64,000 nt of DNA. Source: Vespula vulgaris (lineage: Eukaryota > Arthropoda > Insecta > Hymenoptera > Vespidae). Positions 39,803-53,003 of this stretch are shown here, piece after piece. The DNA is taken from positions 3,777,501 to 3,841,500 of the forward strand of contig NC_066589.1 of NCBI RefSeq assembly GCF_905475345.1, read 5' to 3'. The translations under genes were made by a program, and so were the position numbers. The notes under the pieces were generated by a model that was not told where the DNA came from, searched no databases, and saw nothing but the letters and a program-made list of their open reading frames with translations. Numbering within the stretch: position 1 is the first letter of the stretch; each line of letters starts with the position of its first letter.

Positions 39803-42009
39803 GCATGCAAATTAAATTTTCTTATTTAATATTTTTTTTTTCTATTAAATGAATATATTAAGTAATTTACGAGTCACAATCAAAGAATAGAATGCTTTTG
39901 ATAGTCTAATGATATATTCAAAGATAATAATATTTATACATGCGTGTTAAATTCGGCTTTTGTAGTGTACGTCGCAACTTGCATGGTTTTGAATTTTCCT
40001 AGTCTACAGTGTTCAATAATTGTTCATCAACATTCATGGTTTACATTCATAACAAATAATGGACCAATTTTAGATCTTTTTCAAACCGCTGAAGCTTTTG
40101 AAAAACTTCATTGCTTTTACCTAAAAGTAAAAGTCAATCTTCTGATACATAAAAGCACATAGAATAACATAGAATTTGTAGTCTTTTTTTATATCTGTAC
40201 CATATATTTTCTTCGAATCGAAAATTATATTTTATAAACAAACCATCATACATATAGAATTTATTTAAAAAGGCAAATTAATCATACTTACTCTTTTTTA
40301 AATGTATTTTTTTTAGATCTATTTTCTTTTGCAATCTTATACTCAATGAAAGGTACACTGTATTATAAATCAGGCAAGTTCAGTGACAAATAATAATATC
40401 TAGACATGTCAGAATTTACGAGATATTCGTTACCATAGCAAATATCTCAGAATGTGTATAGAGTATCAAGGAATCTTAAGTAAAGTCGGAATACTCTTTG
40501 GTAGGAGAAACGGGTAACCTGTCGTTATCATTTAGATGGCGAACATTCTGACGTAGCATCGAATTTACGAGTTGCTTTTAAGCTCACGTCGTAAGGCTGT
40601 GACGCTAGAAGAGCAGAAATTATGCAAGTAATAACAATGACAATGGCCTTATTTGCATATCAAACTATGTCGGAGATTTTGTTCGCCATTAGCCACGCCA
40701 AATTCTTAACAAAATCAACGCTCACGATCGCGTTTCTCTAGAAATTCAACCATTACCTACGAATGTGAATCATCTATAAAAGTTTCTTCGTCCAACGAAT
40801 GATGAACATTAAACTATGAATTAATCGCGAATCGATTAAACACATATGAACATAATTACGAATTTATGATAATTCTATCAATTTTTAAAACATTAAAATT
40901 TCCATTCCGATTGGGATTCCTTCTATCAATAGATAATAATATATAATGCAGCATTATAAAAATAATGAAAAAAACTCGTTTCGTTTTAAAACGTAATTTT
41001 CATGTAGTGAGTACAATTTGATTATATGCCTCTATCAACGAGAAAAAAAAAGAAAAAAAAGAAATCCTGGTAAAACGTTCCGAGAATAAAGCCATAGAAG
41101 GATATTAGTATTCTACATGGAACTTTTATAATGGGACATTTTATTAATCTACCAATGTACTTATATTATAACCATCGAGATATTCCTATGCACCGGACTC
41201 AAGGATTATATCGTAAGCTCCTTTAAGAACGCAATCTACGTAGGACGATACCCTGGGAATTCTTGATATTAAGTTCCATAGATTGTGGATTTGACATACT
41301 GACTGAGAATTTTCGCCTCCGAAGGGAGTGGAGTGGAGAGAGAGAGGAGGCGTATCCTTCCAATGGTGGGATGGTGCGAGATATTACTCGTATATCTTGT
41401 GCCCATTGCTATCCATATACTACAGACCCTCTACGTTTTGGGACAATGGCTCCTAAACCGATATCAATTACTCGGGCTGATCACCCTCCTCATCCATACA
41501 TCATTACTATTCTTGTGAGATCGACCACTTCGTACCCATCTAACATTCCTAATCATATACTGGCAATATTAATAACTAATTGGTCACGAAAATCTGAAAT
41601 AATGTGAAATAATTCTTAAAGTCTTTGATGAACATTATTAAAACGACTAAAAGTATGTAGTATTTAATATTTGATTTAATTTCAAATGATGTGACAGTTT
41701 ATAAGAATTAAATTATATATATGTGCAGTAAATACAAAGGCTATTAATTCGATCTACATACATATATTACCTCAATCATACGTATAATTTGAACAAAGGA
41801 TAGCGGAGAATACAGAGAGAAATTGATATTTGCACGAATATAATCTGTTCTCTTATTTTAGCGATGAGACAATAATATGTACGTGCGTGTATAAAGCTTT
41901 CTAAATTTGCCATGACATTATTTGCATTATAATTATTCCACAACGACAAATGTATACATATGAAATATTTATCAATGTTCCAAGCATTATTATATTGTCT
42001 TACTCCTCA

Positions 42010-42046
42010 CAGATTATAACACAAATTATAACATAGATTATAACTG
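42010..42046 (+). repeat. Three tandem copies of an ATTATAAC-containing unit
   Basis: AGATTATAAC, AAATTATAAC and AGATTATAAC occur at a spacing of about 12-14 bases. Confidence 0.7.
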
Positions 42047-42713
42047 CTACCTAGTTTTAAATAGTGTATATATACAGGATGAAATACCACTATTCTGTAC
42101 ACTATAGCTCTCTGCTAAACTTCCTAACTTTTTATCTATTTCACGGAAAGCAAACAAGCGGAACGCATTACGAGAGACCGTGTTCGTCCATCTGCCGCAT
42201 CTTTCTAGTCTGCGAAAATCACGGAAAGCTTTCAAATGAGAACTCGATGCTGACTCGATTCGATCAAAAGTAATATCGTGTGCTGATCAAGTTAAGTCGT
42301 GGCGATAACACAATTTGCGCTTCGTCGCTTTCTACATTGATTTGTTGCTAACACGATGCGAACACGCGTCACGGATGACGGAAACTTGATTTTTATTAAT
42401 TATGTCCCTTACATTTGAATTTTAAATAAGCTTCGAACAAGAATACCTAGGTGACCAGAAAGTAAATCTTTATTCTCTCGAATTGATTGTATTGATTAAA
42501 GTGTACTATAAATAAAATATATACATACATAGACACATCGTGATTAAAGGTGATTTTTTTACAATAAAACAGAAAATCGCTTTTCGTTTCAAATCATTTA
42601 ACTTTTCTCTTGCGATTATTGTTTTCTATCAATTTTCGATTAACCTTTCAATTTGTCAAAAACATTAAAATTATGATTCTTTCCATGCGTGCCAGATAGT
42701 ACGATTTTTCAAA

Positions 42714-42745
42714 TGCGAAACTGTCGCGTTATTGACAGTTTCGCA
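42714..42745. repeat. Perfect 12-bp inverted repeat with 8-nt loop
   Basis: TGCGAAACTGTC is followed by GCGTTATT and then GACAGTTTCGCA. The arms are exact reverse complements. Confidence 0.9.
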
Positions 42746-43269
42746 AAACATATCGAGAATGCAATGAAACAATAACCAAATGGTTCGTATCACAATAACC
42801 TGACCGAATATAATCATTTTATTTAATAATCACCAATATCATTCACGTTATTTAGGATACGTAAAATTATTGATTATCGATATTCTATGCTGACGAATCG
42901 TTTTTGTTATTGCAATATTTTTTATTGTTCATATGTTTCTTATTCTATTAATCTTTTCGGAAAAAAAAGATTAAAAGTATAGACAAATAGGGATAAATAC
43001 AATCCAGAGAGCGTAAGCAAATTATTTCTGAAATTAGCGTAACATCGACAAATACGCCAATAGAAGCTTTCAAATGCTGATTAAAGGACTCGAGGCGAGA
43101 CGAATTGGGGCGTCAAAGGTGTGAGTAAATATCTGTCAAAGGTTGCAATATTCATAAGCTATGCTCATTACGACGCATGCTCCGACTGAAATGACGTCAA
43201 GCATTGAATAAACAGAGTAAACAGAATTAAAAGATTAGCCGACGATGTATTTATGTGAACATGGCTAAT

Positions 43270-43270
<1 letters not shown>

Positions 43271-43322
<52 letters not shown>
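43271..43322 (+). repeat. (GA)n microsatellite, about 25 units
   Basis: A nearly pure GA array. Confidence 0.97.
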
Positions 43323-43325
<3 letters not shown>

Positions 43326-45941
43326 GAAGGAAGAATTCAAATGAATATAATTTCAAAAATTAAATATATCTCGATACGGAGAAACGAATTATGAATCGAA
43401 AAAAGAATGTTTAAATTCTGTTCATTCTAGCTTCAAAGTTCACAAGCTAATCATACTTATAGTATGTTTCATGAAATCATTCAGACTCTTTAGGAACATT
43501 TCAACTTAAACGACAAAGCAATTACGACTCCACAAATAGCATAGAAAGTAGAAAGTACGATTTTCTTTTGTTCCAAACTCAATTGCTTTTATAGCATCTT
43601 CTAATCTGTACACATAACACACACACATACACACGCAAATACACACTTGTATAACCTAAATAAAACTTTCTTCGCAACAATATACACTTAAAATCCTGGT
43701 AAACGAAGTCTGTATCATGCTGAAGTCGTAGGAAAACTTGGCCGAGCACATTGTACAAGCATGCGGCCGTAATCTTCTGCGGAAGAGGCAAGATACAGAA
43801 GGAGGATTAAGAAAGCGACGTTTCCATAAGTGGATAATAGGGTAAAGTACAGGCAGAGTACGTGACATGGCAGTGGTACCTTCGAATCAAATTTTTTGTG
43901 GCTTTTTTCCAGTCGTCATTGCGCAAAACTGAAATCTAAAAGTGATCGAAATAGGTACTCTATAATAATACGCTGTATTTTCTACGATCAGAAAAAAATA
44001 ATGCTTCTTTCTTTCTGAATGATGTTTACTGAGTGCACGATATCGTTCAACCAACGTGTCTTTCAACAGTCACTTCTTTCCTTTTTCTCGTGAAGTGGTT
44101 TTCGAAGAAGAAAAATACACTGGTCCAACGATGACCGACACGGGGCACAACGACGTGATCCATCTTCTCCTCTCGCGTTGAAGTGCACTTAGGTACTAGA
44201 TAGAGTATTATGTACACTCCATATGCAGCTACTTCGTTCTACCTGTCTCGTAATATTCTCTATGAAGAACTGAAGAAGATAAAGACAAGACTCTTTCCGT
44301 TACCTTCCCGTCATTACAAAGTTAAGTGGGTCTTTCTCCTGAGTCACGGCATAATATCGCAAAAACGCGTTAACAAAATCAAGCAGATCTTCCGATTGTT
44401 AGAGATTACGATTAATATAAGGTCGATAGTAATAGTTAAAGTAGATAATAGGTCCGTGTAAAGTAATCTGTATTCGATACGCTACAATTCGTAAAGAAAA
44501 TTTAAATAAAGCGTAATTGTTTGAGATACATATTAAAAAAAAATATATTAACAAACTCTGGGAAAGTTTCAATGCATCTTTCGAATCATATGCAATTGGA
44601 AACCATTTTATAGCCAGAATCGATTTTCCGATATATTATATAATATAAACATTCTACGAACATCATACGAGTTTGAATATAACGCCAACGATATGTTTAT
44701 ATAATATTTGAACATTACTGGTTCATGTTGTTCTACTAAAAGAATTGCTTTATCTGCGAATTTAATATTAATTTTTTATGCAACTAAATAAATAACAGTT
44801 AAATGTAATAAAAAATGAATAAAAATTTCTTTTCAGAAATTTTTAATTAAACAGAATCACGTACAGTTTAATATTACAAATTTACAAGATTTTTATAAAA
44901 TGAATGATAACAAAATAAGATTCTTACGAAAGTATTACATTAAAATACTTTGTACCATACAATTCATCTGATAGCTGATAAATATCATCTGTCATAGAAT
45001 TATTTAAAACAAAAGTTATACTTATGTTATTTGGAGTAACTATAATTCGTTTAACTGCTTGATCAAGGAGATGAACGCAACTGTATTATGAAATTCGTAT
45101 GAATTCACGTACATCCAGACCTGGGCATTGCTAGGAATCAACATGCTTTTCACAGACAACAATTCTCGTATTCTCCGACGTAACCTGATCTTGCTTCAGA
45201 TCGCATACTATATCCTTAAGACCATCCTAGGAATGTTATTACCGATCGTAATCCACAACGCTCGAAATATCAGTTCGGTCCACTAAACTCTTTTTTAACC
45301 ATCACTCCTCAAGAGTAAAGGAGTTAACAACCTTTTTCCCTCTTATTTCCTATTTTTGTGTCTTTTTCTTTTTTCTCTTTTACTTTCCTATTTTCTCTCT
45401 ACCTCCAATAATATATCTCCATACAATCACGAATCCATACATACTTTTCCTTGTCATCGTAATTATGATGACCTCACAAATAACTATCCAATATATCCAT
45501 ATATTTTTATTTCATATTTCCACAAAGTGAAATGTAAAAATATCTTTTTTTAAAAATGTTGTATTATTCTCCCTTTATTTAAGTTATTTTCGAATTTGTA
45601 CATACAATAAGATAATTTCAAATTTGTCTGTTATGTCAATTGTAAGTAGTCTTAAATATAAAATCAAACAAACATTTTAAACAATCGAAAAATTAAAGAA
45701 TTTCATTTTCATTCTTCTTTAAATTGAACATATAAGACTAATTGTAAAACACCTTTATTAAATCCCAGCACACAGGACAAGTGGACGAATCCATTAAAGG
45801 TCGTAAACGTATCGATCCGGAGGGAAATAATACAAGGACTTGTATACGAAGTAGAAGGAGCGTTAGCTCCAAAATACTTCGTAATGTAAGGATCTAGAGT
45901 TAGAGTGTGTCAATGCTTTCGCTTGTGCGTATCAGTACAAA

Positions 45942-45944
<3 letters not shown>

Positions 45945-45974
<30 letters not shown>
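45945..45974 (+). repeat. (GA)15 microsatellite
   Basis: A pure GA array. Confidence 0.96.
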
Positions 45975-45977
<3 letters not shown>

Positions 45978-46723
45978 ATTCCTTTGAGGAGGCCTTTTAC
46001 AATGACGTGCAATAAATTTGCCTTTGGATTTCTGTCGAAACGCCAGACGACTTCTCGTATGTTACTGTCTATCAGGTAGGAGAGCACTTTCAACGGAAGT
46101 ACTGAATTTTCAGACTGGTAAATGTTGAGCCAGCAGAGAAACTACTGCACAAAGGATTTTCGCTTAGAAAGGATCACATAGAATAATGTTCATATCATGT
46201 TCGTCGTAGATATCAAACCTTGCATCATCCCTGACCATTTAATAATTTCAAAAGAAAACGAGAACTAGCTTCTTTGAAAAAGAAAACAAATTAATAACAA
46301 GATATACTCATTCAGTATATTAAAAGTATTGCTGTTTTCCTTGATCGTTTTAGACAAAATTCTTAAGATAATTTTCTACAGTTCGTGAATGAAAAAGAAA
46401 AGAGTAAAGCAGAAAATAGAAATCATGTCAAAAAATATCTGAGACAAGCGGTTAACGGCAAAAGCCGGCAACATTCAAGATAAAGCTCTTCGAGGATGAT
46501 AAATTCTTTATGACATTTTTGAATCAACGAAAGTGCATAGTTGGAGGTCCAAGAATAGAATGATACTACGTAGTGGACGAGATATGCAATATGTAGATAT
46601 CACTTATATATACACATATACATCCATGAATGCCTATGATCGTTGATGAACAGGTGTATTAGTATGTATCTATGTATATTTGTGTATGTATAGAAACTAT
46701 CAGATAGAACGAAGTGATAGAGA

Positions 46724-46728
<5 letters not shown>

Positions 46729-46766
<38 letters not shown>

Positions 46767-46768
46767 AG
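46729..46768 (+). repeat. (GA)n microsatellite
   Basis: A nearly pure GA array, the first of two within 320 bases. Confidence 0.96.
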
Positions 46769-46972
46769 ATAGAAGAGACTGTAGAACTTGCAGTCACGAT
46801 GAGAAAGAAGTGGCTTCGACGAGGGTACCAATATTTCTCCGTAAAGTTTCGACGTGTCAAAAGCAGCGACGGAGTATCGACTTTGAGGGTATATTGGACG
46901 TACGATGTCGATGGCGACAGTGAAGCTTGCGAAAGGACGTTGAGGAAGAAAAGGAGGAACGAAAGTACGAGA

Positions 46973-47006
46973 TAGAGAGAGAGAGAAAGAAAAGAAGAGA
47001 GTGAGT

Positions 47007-47038
<32 letters not shown>

Positions 47039-47039
47039 A
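46973..47039 (+). repeat. (GA)n imperfect microsatellite
   Basis: The second GA array of the pair, with AAAG and TGAG interruptions. Long Ser/Leu frames on the other strand here are translated repeats. Confidence 0.95.
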
Positions 47040-47658
47040 ATAAAGAAAGAATGGATGGAAAAGCAACGCCAGCAAACAGGTGTCATAAAGCGAGAACGTG
47101 TGTCTTTACGAGAAAAGATGGCTCCAGCTAACTCGCTCCAACTGACCGAGCTTAAACGAGAGATCACAACGAGAAACGTGACGAGCTAACTCGCACACCG
47201 AAGTCTCTGTCGAGGCCGAATTCCATCGCTTTTACTTCTTTTCCCTAACTACACATTCATAGAATATTCCTTGCATTCCCTGGCACAGCTGTGATAAGTC
47301 TGCATATTGTCATCGCATTCTTATTTTCTCTTATTCGATTTATATCTATCTTCTCGATCGAACATAAATCGGTGATAAATCTTATTGTACTGAATTTTCG
47401 ATTTATGTTAAGCATTGGTGTAGAATATGAGCTTGATTTAAATTATTTATCTATTTTTATAATAAGTTTGGAAAAAAAATTATAATTTGGGAAATGATTT
47501 TGAAATAGACATATAATTCATGATCTAAAGCATCAGATTTTGGCGAGAATTTAACTTATCACTAATACATTTATTCTTCTTTGACGTATATATTTTCATA
47601 AAATTGAAAAATTTACCAAGTTATATATTGCAGTCTAAACAGGTCATAATATACGTTC

Positions 47659-47662
47659 TATA

Positions 47663-47740
<78 letters not shown>
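47659..47740. repeat. Compound (TA)n(CA)n microsatellite
   Basis: About 35 TA units pass directly into five CA units. This is the longest TA array in the window. Confidence 0.97.
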
Positions 47741-48902
47741 ATCATATATATATAGTATATTACATTTAAACGCGAATGATAGTATATCTCAGAAGGAGTT
47801 GAAGCTACGAAAAGTATGATCGTACAAAAGATATTTGGCATAAAGAGATATATTAGGTGTATAAATAATTTTTGTGTTAGTAGAATAATGGGAATAATTA
47901 GAGTTAATAAATATTTAAGTAAATTATTTTTAATAAAATCCTATATTCTTTTATTCATAGTCGAAGGATGAAACAAATTTGATAGTTTGCTACATTATAT
48001 TATTCCAATGTAGTAAAATTATGAATGAGTATTATGAATGAGATGATATTATTTAATATTGAAAGAGAGTCAATCAGTAAAAAAATGTCAGAAAGTAAAG
48101 AATAAAAATAAAGTATTAAAGTCAATTAAAGTAAGAAGTTAAAAAGGAAAAATCAAGAAAAGTCTATTATTTGATTATTTTTATACATTATTTACATTAA
48201 GTAAATCTGACAAAATTATTTAGAATATATACGATTACCACTATCATATTCTTCTACGGAAATAATGATAATCATGAAATAGCATGTTCGTAGTTTATGC
48301 ACATATATAGTTTAATGTAAAATCTGCATACTGTACATACAATCGAAATAATAATATATATTGATATTCGAGAGTTTGGTTATCGCATTTCAACAATAAA
48401 TCATTGTACAAGAATACGATAGATCCATCACAGTGAGCATGTATGTACCATTTATAAAATTGTACGATCTAGCTTGTATAATATATTATGTTACCAACTA
48501 GACAAAACCGGCTATCTATTTTGTCAGAAGATTCCGCGCAAATTCATAAATTTTCTTCGCCGGGAATTCATTCGTATTTTTCTGAACGTTTAACATCGTT
48601 CGCGATAGCTCAAAGATGATTTGCAAATTCGACGAACGAAAAAGCAGTAGCGACTTTGAGATAAGCGTTATCCCGACGAACATTCGCGTGAGCGATTTTC
48701 AAGCATTCGCGAGGATGAAAAGAAAAGTGGAAGTTAAGCCGAGATATCGTCCTTTTCTCTGCTCCATCTTTTCCATACGCGTAAAAATATAAAAGTAGCT
48801 AAAATTCAGTGAGACTCGCTTTGAACGCTCTTTTAATATTTTGTATGAAACAAAAACATTTTGGTGTGCGCGTTACTATATCTTTTCTAAATTTATATAC
48901 TC

Positions 48903-48906
<4 letters not shown>

Positions 48907-48942
<36 letters not shown>
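48907..48942. repeat. (TA)n microsatellite followed by (ATA)n
   Basis: About 18 TA units, then three to four ATA/AAT trinucleotides. Confidence 0.95.
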
Positions 48943-48943
<1 letters not shown>

Positions 48944-49589
48944 ATAATAAATATATAATCGCATCTAAATATTTATACTTAGAAAATTCAGTTAAATATT
49001 TAAAGAGACATTCAAACGATGTATATAACGGATTAACCCTCTTCACTCATAGGAGCATAGCGAAATCAAATCAAAGTAACGAACCGTCGCTAATAATATT
49101 ACATAAGACGTCGAAATTGAGTGAACGGGTTCAAGACGTGTGCGTAGTGCAATTAAGTTATTAGACATCGTAACGTCCTATGATCAAATACAAACGATAA
49201 CTGTTGCAATCGATTGAACATACGAAGGTAACGTTTTCCTCCCGTAATTACTGAAATAGCTAGACATCAAGGAAACGAATGAGGAATGTACGATCAAGTT
49301 AAGGAGAAGGAAACATCAATAGGATAGACACAAAACGTGCATATCAGAGTCATCAAAGGATAAACACCGATAGCTACGAAGATGAGCGGATGAATATTAA
49401 CATTCTATCAGAATGATTCGTCGTAATCTTCAAACTCTCCAAGTCTAAACTTGTATTAAGTTTGATATTACATAGATAATATTACATTCCTCCAAATTAA
49501 GGAGCTTTCATTCGCTACCGTGTCACTCTCGCTTCTGATCTCTCTGGGACATTGATAGTCAGGTACAGGAGAGAACGTTTTTCGATTAT

Positions 49590-49635
49590 CTCTCTTCTCT
49601 TCTCTTCTCTCTCCCTCTCTCTCCCTCTCTCTCTT

Positions 49636-49682
<47 letters not shown>

Positions 49683-49700
49683 TCCTCTCTCTTACTCTCT
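49590..49700 (+). repeat. Long CT-rich tract, left arm of an inverted pair
   Basis: About 110 bases of CT with C- and T-run interruptions, followed about 170 bases later by a pure GA array. Confidence 0.96.
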
Positions 49701-49865
49701 ATTATTCACTGTTCTCTTTCACCCCATCCTGTTACCGTCCCTGCAATGTATAGGTATCTAACTTTCTGTGAAATTTGCAACGATGAGACTTGCCGAGCCG
49801 AGAAAGTCAACTACTGCTTTCAAAGTTAAACCTCTTGGTACGTTTCCCATTATCGATTGAGAATT

Positions 49866-49867
<2 letters not shown>

Positions 49868-49927
<60 letters not shown>
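49868..49927 (+). repeat. (GA)n, about 29 units, right arm of an inverted pair
   Basis: A pure GA array complementary to the CT tract at 49590-49700. Confidence 0.97.
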
Positions 49928-49930
<3 letters not shown>

Positions 49931-50597
49931 AGAGGTCCAATTGAAGTCGATCGGTTGTAATACGTTCGCCACAATTTGGCCTCGTGCAACGGCTAAAAAT
50001 AATTTCAATCTAGAGAGCATCCGACAAGGATTAAAATGAAGAGTTCTGGAAAAGGCAAGGGAACGGGAAGCTTAGAGTTGACGTGTACGAATCGTTAAAA
50101 AGAGAAACAAAATTCCGAATGGATTGGCAGGTCGTATACGAACAAATATTACATCGCTCGTGTATACTGTTTTGCCTCGTCGAACATCAAAAATGTCGAA
50201 ATATTAACGCGTTACCGATAGGACCTGTCCGGTTCGTGACATCACCCTGTGAATAGTTTCATTTGTGTTGTTTCATTGTTTCGTTTTGCATTTTTGCTGT
50301 TGCTAGTCTATTATGAAAAAAACAACGGAAGAGACAACAAAAGAATCAAAAAAGGAAATGGAGATAGCAAGAAAAAGAAAGAAAAACGATAGATGGAGTC
50401 AAAACGGTGACGCAAAGCGCGAAAATTCACGAGATGAGATTTATGTTGCGTAAAAAAGTTGGATCTATGTATTGCATCTGCTCTGCTCTAGGAGATAGAA
50501 TTTCCGATAAGTGATCTTTATCGATAGAATCATATGATCTCGGTAGTGAACGGGAGTTCTCTTCGATCATCGAAGGGAAGAGAGAATTTCGAACATT

Positions 50598-50660
50598 TTC
50601 TTCCTCTTTCTTTCTTTCTCTCGTTCCTTCTATCTTTCTTTCTCTCTGTCTCGTTCTTTT
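50598..50660 (+). repeat. Pyrimidine tract
   Basis: A CTTT/CT-rich imperfect array. Confidence 0.85.
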
Positions 50661-50820
50661 GTTCTGTCTCAAGAAGAACGATCTCTCTAGTCTCTCCAGT
50701 CTCTTTTTCCTCTGCTCATCTTCGATAGCGCAAACGGTAACGCAAAGGCGTATGTCTTTCATGGTTGAGTAGTATCGATCGTAGGAGACGGATCAGACGT
50801 CTCTCTTTTTCTTACACTTA

Positions 50821-50853
50821 CTCTCTCTTTCTCTCTCTCTCTTTCCCTCTTCC
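50821..50853 (+). repeat. CT-rich tract, left arm of an inverted pair
   Basis: An imperfect CT array about 180 bases before the GA array at 51036-51101. Confidence 0.92.
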
Positions 50854-51032
50854 TGCATGTACTCTCACTCTTCGATATTACGTTCGTCGTTCGACAAAGA
50901 AAGGATGATAGCAAAGCGAAAGGGTAGATCGTACGCCACAGCTAACACTACTACTATCGTCAAACCGGAAGGAAACTGGTTGGAAAGTCGTATATGCACT
51001 TGTGTATTTGGACTTTCGTTTCCTGTTGAAAG

Positions 51033-51035
<3 letters not shown>

Positions 51036-51092
<57 letters not shown>

Positions 51093-51101
51093 GAGGAAAA
51101 G
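51036..51101 (+). repeat. (GA)n, about 26 units, right arm of an inverted pair
   Basis: A pure GA array ending in GGAAGAGG-type purines. Confidence 0.97.
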
Positions 51102-52474
51102 AAATCAATTCCATCGTTATTTACCGGAAGGATTTGCGAAATCGTAAAATATTGCCACTCGACTTGCCTCTCATGAGAACGAAATTTATCCTTCGGTGTT
51201 TACTAGAAGTCTTCCACGCGAAAACGAGACGAGACTTCGCGAATTTATGTCATAAAAGGAGCATCGACGTATATCCGATGCATCGGATAAAGGGCTTCCA
51301 TTTATACCGCAAAGAAATCCAAGAACAAGCTACAATCTTTTTGCTTTGTTTTTCATTATAAGGTATCTCTTTTAAATTATATTCATATTCTTTTTCTAAA
51401 TCTTTCCAAAAATCATTTTATAAAAGGAAGATTTATACAATTTAGAAGGTTCATTAAAAGCGATAAAAATGCTTTAGAAAAAGTCAGTTAATCTTTTTTC
51501 CTAATGACAGTTTACTTGTCTCTTCACTGTGAAATATTAGAAGAATAGAAATTAGATAGAGAAAAGAAAAGAGCGAGAGAAAAAAAGAAGGAGAAAAAGA
51601 GAAAGCATACAAACTTCGACCGAGACGTCTTATTAAAGAAAACGAATGTACCACCGTCCGAAGAACCCAACGAAATCGTAGAAAACGCCGGCATTGGTGG
51701 TCCCACCGGTATGAATCATTTCCGACCAAACTGGGATCAAGCCAGAACATAGCTCTTCTCATCCAGTACCCACTCTACTTCGACCGTTATTCCTTCTTTC
51801 GCCACCATCTTGAATTTTCCACTTTTGGCAGGGAAATCGACTTTTACACCCAAACCTTAACGACAAAAACACCAATCTGCAGTTCGAGACGTATGAATCC
51901 TCAGGATCCCATGGCATCATCACCCGAAAAAAGAAAATTCAAGATGTAATACACGTGAAACGATCATAATGAGCAGTTATTCTTACGATAAAAAAGTTCG
52001 GAATTGACAAAGTTCGAAAAACCACAAAATTTGCTTGCATACATAAAACAATTTAAATAATTTCCATTAGAAAAACTTTTGAACTTTCATTATCCGTAAG
52101 TTTGGAAGCAACGGAACGTATGATGGAGAACAGAAAGCGGGGTCAAACAAGCGTGCAAAAATAATGATCTACCCTATAAAATGAAACTTGGTAGGAACCA
52201 GTCGGGTAACGGGACTATACTTTCATTCTTTTTTTCTCTTTCCTCTTTCTTCAATGGTACCTCCTTGAAAATCATCTAATTACCAGAGCTTGGTTAGCTG
52301 ACATGTGAGTATGTACTATCCTACTAGCATTTTCCTTTTCCACCTTTACCTTTGAGTTGTCAATTCTTTTAACAACACCACTAGTCTTACTGATGCCACT
52401 CTGTCTACGGAAGTATTCGTAAATCTTGGTAAAAACCAAGAAATACGTCGGTTCAAAGCAATTTGTTTTTATAG

Positions 52475-53003
52475 AGAATCGAGTGGGATACGGTTTGGTG
52501 GTAACAAGAGAAGTCCGGCATTACTTTTGGGAATCTATGTGGGTTTACTGAAATTCTACCTTAGCGATAGATACGAACAAGGGAGAGTGTCCATAAGAGC
52601 AAGGTTATCGGGATTAGAGGTCACTCTCTCTTATTCTTTCTTCGTCAGTACGACGATTAACGAGTTCGGTATCCGTTCGAAACGTATTCTTGTAACGCGT
52701 GGTGAGGTAGAAGGTGCGGAAAAGCGAAAGGTAGGGGTAAGAAAAAGTGGAGGTAATCTAAAGGGACTACGAAGGAAGGATCAAGTTGATTCAACTGGAA
52801 ATACTACGATGATGAATCTACGATTTAACGTTCTGGAACAAAATCCGACTTGCGCTCCAATACGTGCGGAATGCGTTTTATCGATGATAGAGTCGTTACT
52901 TCGAGTTTTGCATCTCGCGTTTGATGTTCACCGCTGCTGGAAGTTCTACGATTTAAACTCTTTTCTCTCCATCTATCGTGTTTTTATGGGCTTCGATTCG
53001 TAA
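52475..53003 (+). CDS. Possible terminal exon of an unrecognised plus-strand gene
   Basis: The frame is free of stops from 52356 to a TAA at 53001-53003 (215 codons) in a region with no simple repeats. A good acceptor-like site (TTTGTTTTTATAG) ends at 52474. From there the frame encodes 175 residues, starting ESSGIRFGGNKRSPALLLGI, basic in the middle (KRKVGVRKSGGNLKGLRRK), with cysteines at the NPTCAPIRAEC segment and an aromatic C-terminus. There is no ATG until the MMNLRF segment well inside, so if coding it must be spliced from upstream. AATAAA occurs at 53121-53126, about 118 bases after the stop. I do not recognise the protein or any domain. By a rough estimate of 6-7% stops per codon, such a frame is not expected in a 64-kb window, but it remains possible by chance. 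Confidence 0.25.

Larger units (their letters stand above)
38926..52474. other. Non-coding, microsatellite-rich stretch
   Basis: Long (TA)n, (GA)n and (CT)n arrays dominate, especially from 46.7 to 51.1 kb. A plus-strand frame of about 114 codons near 41263-41607 is unrecognised. There is a short perfect hairpin at 42714-42745. I see no supported gene. Confidence 0.6.

Noticed and set aside
41263..41607. Plus-strand frame of 114 codons with an overlapping hydrophobic frame
   Set aside because: It starts on a non-ATG codon, and two frames are open together without any family motif, which suggests local composition.
46700..47167. Long minus-strand Ser/Leu-rich open frame (155 codons)
   Set aside because: Much of it is translated (CT)n microsatellite, which has no stops in these frames. 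No domain is seen outside the repeats.
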